Part shown: piece after piece, positions 46,921 to 57,485 of the stretch
Layout: every line of letters starts with the position of its first letter
Numbering within the stretch: position 1 is the stretch's first letter
Assembly: GCA_019454045.1 (NCBI GenBank)
Contig: SKCR01007573.1
Coordinates: 1-64,000 of the forward strand
Source of the DNA: Zanthoxylum bungeanum
Taxonomy: Eukaryota; Streptophyta; Magnoliopsida; Sapindales; Rutaceae
DNA length: 64,000 bases
Reading direction: 5' to 3'
The notes under the pieces: generated by a model
What the model was told of the DNA's origin: nothing
Seen by the model: the letters and a program-made list of their open reading frames with translations, nothing else
Databases searched by the model: none
Made by a program: the position numbers and the translations under genes

Positions 46921-47815
46921 CTGTAGGGGGTGCAAATCACGGCCCGATTTGGGGGTTGATCTGCCTTGAACCAATGTGCTCCCGCACGACTTGCGTACAC
47001 AAATACAGCCCGAATCGAGCTAGGCTCGCGTTAAGCTAAGTTTTCCTTTAAATTTTGGTGGCTTTTCATATTCTGTAACAACATTAGCCATAATATGCCA
47101 TGATCTTCTTATTGAATGTGATATTCAATAGAGAAATCAATGGTGAATTTAATTTCCAATGACATAACACCACTACACCCACAAAATTTTCAGCACCAAA
47201 TCGAGAGCCCCATGAGCAAATTTCGTTTTTATTTTGATCAAGTTCATACACAAATCCGTTCACTCTGTGTGTGATTTGGAAGTGCTCCGAAATTATCACG
47301 ATTCTGTTTCATCCTGAGAAATAATTGCATGTAAGATCCTAAGCACCACCAATAGGAGGCAAATCTATTTTAAAGAGACTGTGCTGCACAAGACTCGAAG
47401 CTTCTTCTGCTGCTATCCATTGCTATTGGTAGTATATGCTTTGAACACAGAGTAGCTTATTAAAGATTCAGTTTTGGGTTGCTCTTTTGTGTTAAGCTGC
47501 AACTTGCAATATTTAGCTACAGAAAGTCAACATATATTGAATGGCATAGATATATCTTTCGTACTAGATCATATAGCCGGCACATTAGAAAGTTTCAATA
47601 TTGTAGACAACTTATCAACCGAACTATCAACGCATTTAACATGACAGGTTGTTTAGATCCACGTACAATGACTCCATTACAAGAAATTTCTTATGAGCCT
47701 TCCACATCATCTGCAAAACTCAGTATTAATAATCTTTCAGTCTTTAAAATAATAATAAAATTAATTCATACCCATTACGCTTTCCAAACAAAATCCTCAT
47801 ATTTTTCAATAAATC
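46921..47815. other. Upstream region of the SAUR-like gene
   Basis: There is no clear repeat structure apart from GC-richer text at 46910-47040. This is the likely promoter and 5' untranslated region of the gene at 47816. No canonical auxin response element TGTCTC was noticed, and no strong TATA box within 100 bases of the start. An open frame at 47479-47934 overlaps the gene in another frame and is taken as chance. Confidence 0.4.
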
Positions 47816-48133
47816 ATGCATGTCGAGATGGTGAAGAACGATTGCGAAGGAAGCAAAAGAGGGTTGTTAATGTTGAGGATTTATGTGGAGAAGCTGCTAA
47901 AGGCTCTTTCAATCTTAGCTCCAAGACAACTTGAAGTGGTTCCTGAAGGCCATTTTGTTGTCTTTGCAGTTAGAGGAGATGAAATTCAAAGATTTGTTGT
48001 GGAATTATGCTACCTCCAAAATCCTGAATTCTTGAGTTTGCTGGATCAGGCTGAGGAGATCTATGGATTCAAACAAAAATCTCTTACACTCCCTTGTAGT
48101 CCACAAGAATTGCATAAAATTCTTCAAAATTAA
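47816..48133 (+). CDS. SAUR-like auxin-responsive protein
   Basis: An intact, intronless 105-residue frame, usual in length for the SAUR family (about 90 to 130). The SAUR domain spans about residues 40-103. It shows VVPEGHFVVFAV (41-52), RFVVELCYLQNPEF (59-72), LLDQAEEIYGF (75-85) and LTLPC (90-94), the family's characteristic order. The N-terminal part (residues 13-37) is basic and variable, as usual. In characterised members, SAUR proteins bind and inhibit PP2C.D phosphatases at the plasma membrane and so promote cell expansion; that role is inferred here. An alternative start is Met5 (47828). No transmembrane segment or signal peptide. It stands alone between transposons, unlike typical SAUR clusters. 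Not assignable to a specific SAUR number. It is the only intact protein gene I can support in the window; expression is unknown. Confidence 0.85.
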   Translation: MHVEMVKNDCEGSKRGLLMLRIYVEKLLKALSILAPRQLEVVPEGHFVVFAVRGDEIQRFVVELCYLQNPEFLSLLDQAEEIYGFKQKSLTLPCSPQELHKILQN

Positions 48134-48878
48134 TTAATAGCACTTCAAGGCAACAATCTTAACAGTGCATAATTGTATTGTAAAGATTGATGTGGTTGAT
48201 TTGTACCATATTGGTAGTATCAATTTTAACAGTGCAATGTGTGTGGGCACCAAAAGAATGAAAAATAAGAAGGCGGCTAGGGTTTTGTAAATGTGTTTGA
48301 TTTTTTTATTTTTTAAAAAAAAAAATGTCTTTTATATGCTAGAGTTTAGGTTAGGTTAATTGTAATTAAAATTACAACAATAATCCTCTAACTCTAGTCA
48401 CAATTCCCTCCATATTTTGTAATAACAAAATTTTGATTTAATGTCTTAATGAAATTCAAATATCCACCATTAAAATTTGTAACTTAAATTTTGAAATTAT
48501 GTGTATTGAAATAAAATTTCAATACTTATTAAATTCAAACTTTTTGTATTAAATTATCAAACAAATTTTAATTAGTTCAAATTTAAACATTTAAATGATT
48601 ATCCCATAATTATGAATTTTTGAAAACTTTATATTAAACTTATTTAATATAGTTTTCATGTGTGACAATAATTATTAATCATACTAATAATTTTTGCATG
48701 TAAGTTCATAATTAGATTATCCAATTATTATATGATTTGTTATAGTATATCGAGCTAGCACGGGGATCAAATGGACTGGCAACTCCTGGCTCCAATAATT
48801 TCGAAATATTAATTAAAATTCTTTAAATTAAATATTTCGTGTTATTAACTTTAGGTTATTACACTAAAAACCTAAAGT
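48134..48878. other. AT-rich intergenic sequence downstream of the SAUR-like gene
   Basis: No gene seen. No canonical AATAAA was noticed shortly after the stop; AAAATAAG near 48260 might serve as poly(A) signal. A perfect ten-base hairpin AACTTTAGGT/ACCTAAAGTT lies at 48847-48856 and 48870-48879. Confidence 0.5.
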
Positions 48879-49741
48879 TGTAATATCGTCACTGCAGATA
48901 TTTTATATAAACCAAACTACATCGACATCCATCGATATAATTGTTATATATAGATTGACCTTCCACGAGTATCTTATAATTAGAGCAGGTCATAATATCC
49001 GATATACCCTTCTAATTATTTCTTATGCCTTAAGTACCATTGATTCTCTAATGAATAATTTTTCATAACTATTATGAATATTAATCTTTCTATTCGCAAT
49101 AGAAATACTTGAGCGCTTTAACTATTCAAGTACTGAATCAACCCTTAAGGAAGATACTCATCTACCACTCGCAATAAGGGGTGAATTCCATATTCATATG
49201 TAAAACGTTCCCGGACATACACCAAGCCATGTTCCCAAAATTCGTAGCTATTGGTCGAGATTTCTTGACCAACCTCACCTTTATAAATAGGGGTGGTTTA
49301 AGGTTTGATAGAAGGTTATTTTGGTTGTAATGAGTGGAGAGTGTGTTGAAGTGAAGGAAAAATTTTAGAGGGTGTTATGGTGGCAGTTTGGGCAGTGAAG
49401 GAGGAGAACTTTTGGAGAAAATTTACTTATTGTATTATTATTAATGTGTCATTCTTGGTACTAACAGATGCTAGGTTGTTGTGGATGAGTGAAGAAAATT
49501 AGTTAAGGATGTCATATAAAGGATTTTGGGAGAATGTTTTGTTATAGATGAATGTACTAATACATGCTCGGTATTTAATTAATGATAGAAAGATAGATTA
49601 AGGGTTTCATGTTATTAAATCGAAAATCTAGTGGGAGTTAGTAGTGTAGTTTTCGGCCATGGGGTAAAATTTTGGATAATTGTGATGTTTGATAAGTGGA
49701 TGATTTGTAGCTTGTCTTGGTGGTGCATTCATAGTTGTATA
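48879..49741 (+). repeat. Possible gypsy-type LTR, left part
   Basis: A possible LTR runs from TGTAATA (48879) to TATTACA (53089), split by the solo LTR at 49742-52274. A TATA box TATAAATAG lies at 49282-49290. The ends are inverted copies of each other, but the flanks (AAAGT and GTACT) do not match, so the boundaries are tentative. Part of the left half could instead belong to another old LTR. Confidence 0.4.
49282..49290 (+). promoter_or_regulatory. TATA box
   Basis: TATAAATAG is preceded by CTCACCTT and followed by a G/T-rich transcribed-leader-like stretch. It is probably an LTR promoter. Inferred from motif only. Confidence 0.4.
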
Positions 49742-52274
49742 TGTTGGGGTTTTGGGGTCGGGGCGCAGCGGAAGCGCGGGTTCGGGCGAAATCGTATTTT
49801 AAAATTTTTAAAAATACCGAATAAATTATTCAATATCTAATATGAACAATTTATTCATATTTCACATTAACCAATTTATTTAATATCATATATTAATATA
49901 AATAATGAGAAAACTTGTGAAACTTTTACGAAAACCGATTTTCCGCAAAATTGCCTAAAACTCGTTTTTGACCGAACCGACTACCCGACACTTATGGAAA
50001 CTGCCCAGGTCAGCTCCAATAGTGTCAGGGCAGTTCACGGGCTGCCCGAACAGTGATGGAATCACTGTTTTCACAGCCGTCACCCGGTTGGCTCAAAATC
50101 CACCCGGTAACGCCGTTTTTGGCCGTTTTCACTTATTTCAAGTCGGAAATACTTTCCGGCAATTGTGCCAACTCCCAAATTACATCCATTACATTTATAA
50201 CACATCAAATACATCACATAATTCCCAGTTTTAACACACCTGATCAGAAAACCGAAAATCACCATATTCATGCTTTTAAATCCAATTTTCAAAGATTAGT
50301 CAAATTAATCCTTCACCAATCAAAGTCCCACCACACATGAAGCAACCAAGAACAATTCTAGGCTATCAAAGAGTGGATTAATAACTCTAGAATGGCAACT
50401 AATTGTTCAACAACAATTTGAACAAATTGGAACAAAATTACACTAATTAGCTCCAATACCAACTTCACACATGCTTATTCTTTCTTCTCCTTCAACCACA
50501 AACAAAAGCCCCAAATTTTTCAGATTTGAAAGAAACCCTAGAACACTTCTAAATCAACAAGAAACAAGAAATCATATTTCTAAGCTTGTGGAGTTGAAAA
50601 ATTACCTTCAATCTTTGTTTTCCCAAGCTTTTTCCTTTGAATTTCTTTCAAATCTTCATGAATCTTTTCAAACAATTTGAAACCCATTTTTGGAGAGGTT
50701 CACGGCAGCAAAAGAAGAAGAAGATAATGAAAAAAAATAAACTCTCTCTTTCTTTATATATAAAAAACGAAATTGAAGGCTAGGGGCATTTTTGTCCTTT
50801 TAAAAATTTATCAAATAAATTAATATATATACTTTATATATGCAAATCAAATTTTCACACATATAAAGTATAATTATTACATGCCAAATGTTCCTATTAA
50901 ATCTCACCAAATATCATTCATTTAATGATAAAATGATAAAGAATAAAACTTTTAATTATTTAATTATTTAACAATTAAATAACTAAATAATTAATTAACA
51001 ACCATATATGTATTTTTATTTACATTAAATAATAAATACATATATTTATGGCATGTGTCAAAATCTCATTTGACGAATAATTAATGTGTATCTAATCGTA
51101 TTATGTATCAAATACAAATACACAATAATTATTTGCGGACAAAATCCCTTAATTGCATGTGTTGTCGTTTAACAATTAAACGATCCGAATTAACTCATTT
51201 AATCCGGTGAAGTATTATGAATAATCTGTATTATTCATATCGAGTTGCCCAAGTGCTCAACGAGTACACTTCATATTGTGGGACTCTATAAGTTTAGGTT
51301 TATCTGTCACGAAATCCAATTTCGTGTCCATAATTCACCCACTCATGGATTATGACGACCACAGATAATCTCGCTAAACTATACAAGTCGAGGTCATAGC
51401 ATACGTATAATCCCTCCGTCACAGGCCATCCGTATTATACCTGGGATATAGATCAGAACGTCAAATCTGTTCGGTATAATACAGTCGACTTTCAATTTAT
51501 GATCTCTAAATAACACTCGAAACTACTTTCCGACGTTATACCACGGCCATGGATTTACTAGATCATAAACACATGATGATGCCTATGCCCTGTACACAGG
51601 ACTGACGGATCTTATCTTGATACGCACTGGATATCATGAGCATCAGTCCACACCCAACGAACAGGCGGAGGTCTGATCATGGATAGATCGTTGACGTGAC
51701 TGCCATCAAAGTGTGGAGGATAACTCATATATCCCACTGTGGTATCTCAAGTCGAAGGACCACTATGCTCGCTCAACTCGAGAAGGTTCCTATTGACGTT
51801 GGTGTACCATCTATTAGGAAACCTTCAGTGAGTCATTCAGTGTCTTATCAAATAAACACCTACATGTCTATACGAGTCTTTCGAGACTCATGGTTCACTG
51901 GGATAAACCATCGGATCAAGTCACGATATACGACATGTACTGGTCTCAGCGGATTTTACTAACCGACCCGTGTTAGCAAATCTTGACCAGGAACTTTATT
52001 TAAGGATATACAACTAATAGTGCGCTTCCCAATGTCAATTACAAACTACGTTGTAACTGCACACTATATTGTAAATCCTAGGGTCTTTGTCTAATATACA
52101 CGTATCACTAAATCAGATTCAGTTTCAGTCTAATCGAGATTAGATCGAATAAGTGTATAAAAGACAAGGGTGCTACCAGTAAAATTGGTAATATTATGGA
52201 AAATTGAACAGTCTGTATTTATGAATCGGACATAAATACGATCCGGATTGGCACTCGGAGCACCAACCCCAACA
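49742..52274 (-). mobile_element. Solo LTR with target duplication GTATA
   Basis: About 2533 bases. On the minus strand it starts TGTTGGGGTTGGTGCTCCG (52274) and ends GACCCCAAAACCCCAACA (49742). GTATA flanks both sides (49737-49741 and 52275-52279). There is no internal region, so it is a solo LTR left by recombination. It is related to the Copia-1 LTR and to 40490-41189. A minus-strand TATA-like TTATATATAAAG lies near 50750-50765. The extra open frames at 49968-50680 have no recognisable content. Confidence 0.92.
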
Positions 52275-52279
52275 GTATA

Positions 52280-53089
52280 TCTGATAATACACCCCCTTGC
52301 TCATTAGTTATGATCTTGTAACTTTGTCTATAGGTTTTCAAGTTTCAGTGTTAATGATGAATAAGTTGGTTAGGATGTTATTAGAAAGTTTAATGTAGTT
52401 ACGCATAGTCGGATAAAAGGTAAATGTAGTAGATAAAGTTTCGTTAAGTCAAATCTCGCAATAGGTTGCATTCTTTTCTAGAGATTATCGGAAAGAATCT
52501 TACTTGTTCTTATTCGTTTGTAGATCGTCAACCTGACCTATCACCCGCGATGTAATAACTCTTATCTCCGACGCATTGTGAGTGGATACCTTTATTTTAT
52601 ATTTCTTATGATATATTTTTGTTTCACATTTTATTGATAATTTGATTTTATGAATTTAATGTGTTTTACAGATAGATCTGTTATTGATTTTATATGATAT
52701 GTTTCCGTCACGGAGCCTGTATGACACTTTATTATTTTTAAAACTTTTGTGGCGCTTGTTCTGGGGTCTTGACCATCGGAAAATGGATGACCCATTACCC
52801 CTGTCGACATGGTCATGTTCGAACATTGCTCGATCTTTGCCCGCGACTCGGGTAATGGACGCCTGTATGGTTTTCTGAAAAACTGTTTTATAGGAAAAAG
52901 GTTTTTGAGCTTATTATATTTTTATCTATACTTATTTTGATTTTGTTTTATTTTGGTATTTACTCACTGAATCCCCAATACTCACCCCCTACTTTAACAT
53001 TGTATAATTTATATTGAAAATTCCCACCATTACCGGACCAATCCGATAAAATCTAACTAAAATCAGTTGAAGTTTTACGGGTTATTACA
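52280..53089 (+). repeat. Possible gypsy-type LTR, right part
   Basis: It continues the sequence interrupted at 49741. It carries TATTTACTCACTGAATCC and AATACTCACCCCC, which resemble the 3' part of plant gypsy LTRs, and ends GGGTTATTACA. No coding content was recognised. Confidence 0.45.
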
Positions 53090-53819
53090 GTACTTAAGTA
53101 ATCAGAATATACAAGTTGATTTATAATATATGAGTTAAATCAAAATAATTTGATAAATGAATATTGCATCTTACATATTACATGAAATTTTAAGACATAT
53201 ATCCCAATATTAAGGTAGGTCTATTAATGGAAAATAAAAACTACAGTAGGTATTGGCATGATTTGGTAATTTATTTTTAAGCGGTGGGGGTTTGGTATTA
53301 GTAAACCTACACCAAAACCTACATGATACTATAGTTAATTGTGATTGAGCTTAATATAATTTAGATAAAATATGATTATGACCGAGCTCAATATGACTTT
53401 GGTAAAATGTGAATTTGACGGAGTTCAATGTGACTTAGAGTTAGCAATGTGATTGAGACACATACATCATAACTTTTAGTCATAACTGAGGTAAAATGTG
53501 ATTGTGACTGAGCATAATATGACTTTGATTGAACTCAATATGACTTAAGTAAAATATGATTTTAATTGATGTCAGTGAGACTAAGTCTAATGTGACTATT
53601 ACCGAACTTAAAGTGACTTACGTAAAATATGATTGTGACTGAGGTCACTAAAATGTGACTGAGATTAATAACAAATCATTATTGTATCTTATTTATTTTA
53701 TTAAATGTCATCCGAAAAAGATATATTGCCAACTATTTATGATGCGTTTACGTATTCGTAATTGAAATAAGATGGAATCGGAATGGGAAAGATAAATTGG
53801 AGTCAAAATAAATTATCTA
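53090..53819. other. AT-rich spacer with a degenerate tandem repeat
   Basis: No gene seen. The tandem repeat is listed at 53340-53670. The last bases before the CACTA end are CTA (53817-53819), a possible three-base target copy. Confidence 0.5.
53340..53670. repeat. Degenerate tandem repeat, unit about 40-60 bases
   Basis: The phrase GTGACTGAG.TCAATATGACTT.GGTAAAATGTGATT recurs about six times with many changes and variable spacing. It looks like an old minisatellite. Confidence 0.65.
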
Positions 53820-54195
53820 CACTACAAGAAAATAGTCAAATAGCGATGGAAAAAACCGTAGCTATTCTGTTGCTAATGGTTAATTAGCAACGGAAAAATT
53901 TCTATTTTGTTGGTCGCAAAAAAAAAAGCGACGAAAATATTACATTTGTCGCTAAAATTAGCGACAGGCTTTTATTCTGTCTCTATATAGCAACGAAAAA
54001 TTCCATAACTAATTAGCGACGAAATTTTTATTTCATCGCTAAAATTCTATAGCTAATTAGCGACTGAATAATTTACGTCACTATTTAGCGATGGAAATTC
54101 CGAAGCTATTTAGCGAGGGAATAAATTTCCATAGCAAAATAGCGACGAAATTTTTGTAACTATCCGTAACTATTTATTTTAAAAAAAATTAAAAA

Positions 54196-54420
54196 GACGA
54201 TAATTTTAGAGAGGCAGAAAATTTAAAATTTTAAAGATGCGTGAAATTTTTAGATTTTATCAATAAGGGAAACTTTTAAATTTTAGAAAGGGAAATGTTT
54301 TAAATTTTTTGAGAGGTGGAAAATTTTAAAATTATAGAGAGAGAAAATTTTTAAATTTTAGATAGGGAAAAGTTAAAAATTTTTGAATGGTGGAAAATTT
54401 TAAAGAAGTGAATTTTTTTA
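54196..54420. repeat. AT-rich short tandem repeats
   Basis: GAGAGGTGGAAAATTTTAAAATT-type units of roughly 30 bases recur about seven times with changes, inside CACTA-1. Confidence 0.6.
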
Positions 54421-54819
54421 ATTGTTGTTTGTACATCTTCAATACCACAAGACATTACAATGTCCACCGCAAGTTTTGACACATCACCATTCATTTGCGC
54501 CACCTTAAATTTAAAAAATATTAGTATTTATTTCTCAGGAAATTTAAAAGAGGAGATAAGAAAAATGAGAAATTGATAACATATTTATTTTTCCATCGCT
54601 AAGTAGCGACAGAGTCCCCAGTCCTTTGCTAATTAGCGACAAAAGTTGAGACGGACCAAATTTTCGTCTCTAAGTTCATCGTTAAATTCGTGTCATTTTT
54701 CTCGCGCTATTTTGAGGGATGAATTTATGCCGCCACATTTAGCTACAAAATCTTTTCATTGGAATTCCATCGTTAAACCATTACACTAATTTATGGCACT
54801 ATATTTAACAACATATATC

Positions 54820-54998
54820 TTTTTTTTTTTTTGGAATCGTTGGAAAACCCGCCGTCAAACCACTCATTTCAGGCTTAAGCTGAGCAGGTAAAACCTCCGA
54901 CTGTCTCATGCTCTTACAAGAAACACATTCTTTGGATTCGAATCCAGGACCTTAAGGTGAGATCCTGAACCATAGACCACCAAGTCGCTCCTCTTGGG
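54820..54998 (-). mobile_element. tRNA-derived SINE
   Basis: On the minus strand it begins near AAGAGGAGCGACTTGGTGG (box A-like) and has the B box GGATTCGAATCC (54934-54945). It ends in a run of A (T-run at 54820-54832 on the plus strand). About 180 bases, the usual size for a plant SINE. Such elements are transcribed by RNA polymerase III and copied by LINE enzymes. A clear target duplication was not found. Confidence 0.75.
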
Positions 54999-55011
54999 GA
55001 CACAATTGATA

Positions 55012-56519
55012 TAGGGATGACAGCGGGTAGGGTTTGGTGCGGGTTTTCCATTACCGCACGCGCATATGTGAACAAATTATCAAACCCGCACCATACCCAC
55101 TGCGGGTTTTAATTTTCATTACCAAACCCGCACCCGCATATGTGAACAAATTACCAAACCCGCATTGGCACCCAACGGATTTTTTGCGGGTTTTTAAAAT
55201 ATTGAATTCACTTGTATTCTTAATAATATAATTAAACAATTTATTTTTAATTGCTAGCATTTGTTTTACATTTGTTTTTCATTTGACATGTACAACATGC
55301 AATGTCTATATATACAGTACATAGATAACAACATGAAAATACAGTACATAGATAACAATACATAAGAAATTTGATGCCCAACATTTGGGATACGATTACA
55401 TTATCACAATTTTCATCACAAATACTTGCGGAATATCCTTCATCTCATTCGTCAACATCAATATCAACATCGACATCAATAGCTCTAGCACCCACACTAC
55501 CCATCCAAGATGATTCCTGCAATTAGATTAAAATTAATATTTTCTAAACACAAATACAAGAATAAAATTATAATGAGATGCTCCATGCTAAAATTATAAA
55601 ATTCGTAATAAATTTTAATTCCCATTTTAATAACTTTTGTAACTATCAAAATTGACCCCAAAAAAATAAAATGAATGTAAATATCTGATTTCCATAATTG
55701 GAAATATGTATACCAGAAGCAAAGCAAAGGAAATTTTACATTCCCAAAAGAAAGCCATTAACCACTAGCCATTTGAAGTCACAATTCAATCTCCACATCC
55801 TATGCAAGAATTGTTAAAGCAACCAACAAAACAAAAAAGAACACGAAAGAGAATAACTTTCACTGATTCATCATCAACCCATTTTCAGTAAAATGAAGTC
55901 AAGCATTAACATAAAACCAGGACCACATATTAGTTTTAAAAAAATAAAAAATAAAAATAAAATCTCTTTCAGCAACAAAGTCATTAGTTTAATCACTTAC
56001 CCCAAACTTGTTAAAGGGATCTCAATTTTTGTTGGAAACAGAGAACAAACGATAGATAGATAGGAATTAAGAAGTGGAATGTTCCTGTTTGAAGAAACTC
56101 AAAATGTAATGCGTGTAACTAGCAAACTATTAGCAGTATCTAGAACGGCAGGTTGAATGGTTGATGGAGAAGTTAGAAGACATCCAGAAGCGAATCAGAA
56201 GATGAGGACCAAAGGAGCAGGTTGCGGATGGGGCTTGGGAGTGGGAGTTTAGGTTTTGTGAGTTGTTTTTATATGAGGCACTCATGAGGATTTTTTTTAG
56301 ATTGCCCTACAAAAGTTTAATAAAAAAATGACTTTTGCGGGTATGCAGATACCCCCAGCAAGTATCCGCATATTTTACTTAAATACCAAATCTGCACCGC
56401 ACCCGCAGTGGGTTCTGCTTTAAATTACCACACCCGCACCAAACCCGCTAATATATTTACCAAATCCTACCCATTGCGGGCGGGTTTTTGCGGGTTTGCG
56501 GGTAAAATTGCCATCCCTA
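55012..56519 (-). mobile_element. Non-autonomous hAT DNA transposon
   Basis: Terminal inverted repeats TAGGGATGACAGCGGG (55012) and TTGCCATCCCTA (ending 56519). The flanks AATTGATA (55004-55011) and AATGGATA (56520-56527) match at seven of eight bases, as expected for hAT. The subterminal parts are full of ACCCGC/GCGGGT words. A minus-strand remnant near 55525-55440, with acceptor-like TTGCAG followed by a short Asp/Val-rich tail, may be the last transposase exon. The right part has a TATA-like ATATAAAAAC on the minus strand. No transposase core is present. Confidence 0.92.
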
Positions 56520-56629
56520 AATGGATATCATCAGTGGCTAAATTACATATTTATAATAGTAAAATAAATAATATTCTTAGCGACGGAAATTAATAATATA
56601 ATTCTTTTATTACCACTACAAGAATTATG

Positions 56630-57080
56630 GCTTTTAGCGTCGACATAATATTCGACGCCAAAACTCACTTTTAGCGTCGAATATCATTTTCGACGCTAGT
56701 TGTCATTTTTTTAGCGACATAACAAAATTTCGACCCCAAAATGTGAATGTTTGGCGTTGAAAACAGTTTTTGACGCTAAAATTATGACTATAGCGTCGAA
56801 TATTATTCGACGCTAAATAATTTTACTATTGCAATAATTTTGGCGCCAAATATTAAACTTTTAGCGTCCAAAATCTGTGTCGACGCAAAAAACCAGACAT
56901 TTAGCGTCGACTATTTAGCGTCGCTAAAGATTTATGAAGTTTCCACCGACAATCCTTGAATCTTTAGCGGCTAAATTTATGTCGACGCTAAATGTCAGAC
57001 ATTTAGCGTCGAAATTGTTGTTTCGACGCTAAAAACTGTAACAATTAGCGTCGAATAATCAGCTTCGACGCTAAATATAG
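56630..57080 (+). repeat. Subterminal motif array of CACTA-2
   Basis: About 16 copies, in both orientations, of TTTAGCGTCGA or its complement TCGACGCTAAA, some with one change. In En/Spm such motifs bind the TNPA protein, which pairs the transposon ends. The motif differs from that of CACTA-1 by one core base (GCGTCG against GCGACG). Confidence 0.85.
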
Positions 57081-57231
57081 ATTAAAATACAGAATGCCAC
57101 CAACCCTTCTCCCCCTCTGTTTTTTCTCTCATTCTCTTCATTTTCATCCTCTGAAATCTGAGAATTTCTATTCTACAGCCTCACAACTCTCCTAAAAATA
57201 TTCAATAAAATTGTAATCAATTTCCGATAAG

Positions 57232-57350
57232 GTAAATCTTCTTTCATATTTCTTTATTATTTTCAATTTTTATGATTTATATATGTAGAGTAGTATATTA
57301 ATTAACTAAATAGAATTTTTCTGTAAACTATTTAATTAATTTATCAACCA

Positions 57351-57397
<47 letters not shown>

Positions 57398-57472
57398 TTA
57401 AATAAAGTATTAATGAATTAGTAATGTTGATTACTATAATATGATATCTAATAATTATATTATTATATTTAG
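57232..57472 (+). other. Intron in the 5' untranslated region of the TNP2 gene
   Basis: Donor AAG/GTAAATC and acceptor ATATTTAG/GTATTC bracket 241 bases. It contains a pure AT repeat (57351-57395). It lies 13 bases before the start codon at 57486. Confidence 0.6.
57351..57395. repeat. (AT)n microsatellite
   Basis: About 45 bases of nearly pure AT dinucleotide repeat within the 5' intron of the TNP2 gene. Confidence 0.95.
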
Positions 57473-57485
57473 GTATTCTGCTGAA

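Larger units (their letters stand above)
53820..56613 (+). mobile_element. CACTA DNA transposon (CACTA-1), one end, no transposase
   Basis: It starts with the terminal repeat CACTACAAGAAAAT. It is followed by an array of the motif TTAGCGACGAAA and its complement (53840-54165), then more at 54595-54680 and at about 56575-56590. Such subterminal arrays are binding sites for the TNPA-type protein in characterised CACTA elements. A SINE (54820-54998) and a hAT element (55012-56519) lie inside. The other end is not present; CACTA-2 begins at 56614. No coding, so it is non-autonomous or truncated. Confidence 0.85.

Noticed and set aside
47479..47934. 151-residue plus-strand frame overlapping the SAUR-like gene
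   Set aside because: Different frame from the SAUR domain, no recognisable content, and the SAUR frame explains the overlap.
48736..49270. AT-rich stretch considered as a distinct copia LTR
   Set aside because: Some phrases feel LTR-like, but no ends, partner or motif could be fixed; kept under the tentative gypsy-type LTR entry.
53820..54165. Repeated AGCGAC motif considered as a CRISPR-like array
   Set aside because: Motifs occur in both orientations with irregular short spacing directly after a CACTA terminal repeat, so they are subterminal binding sites.
54934..54945. B-box-like GGATTCGAATCC as part of a real tRNA gene
   Set aside because: There is no cloverleaf or anticodon arm, and the A-run and size fit a SINE.
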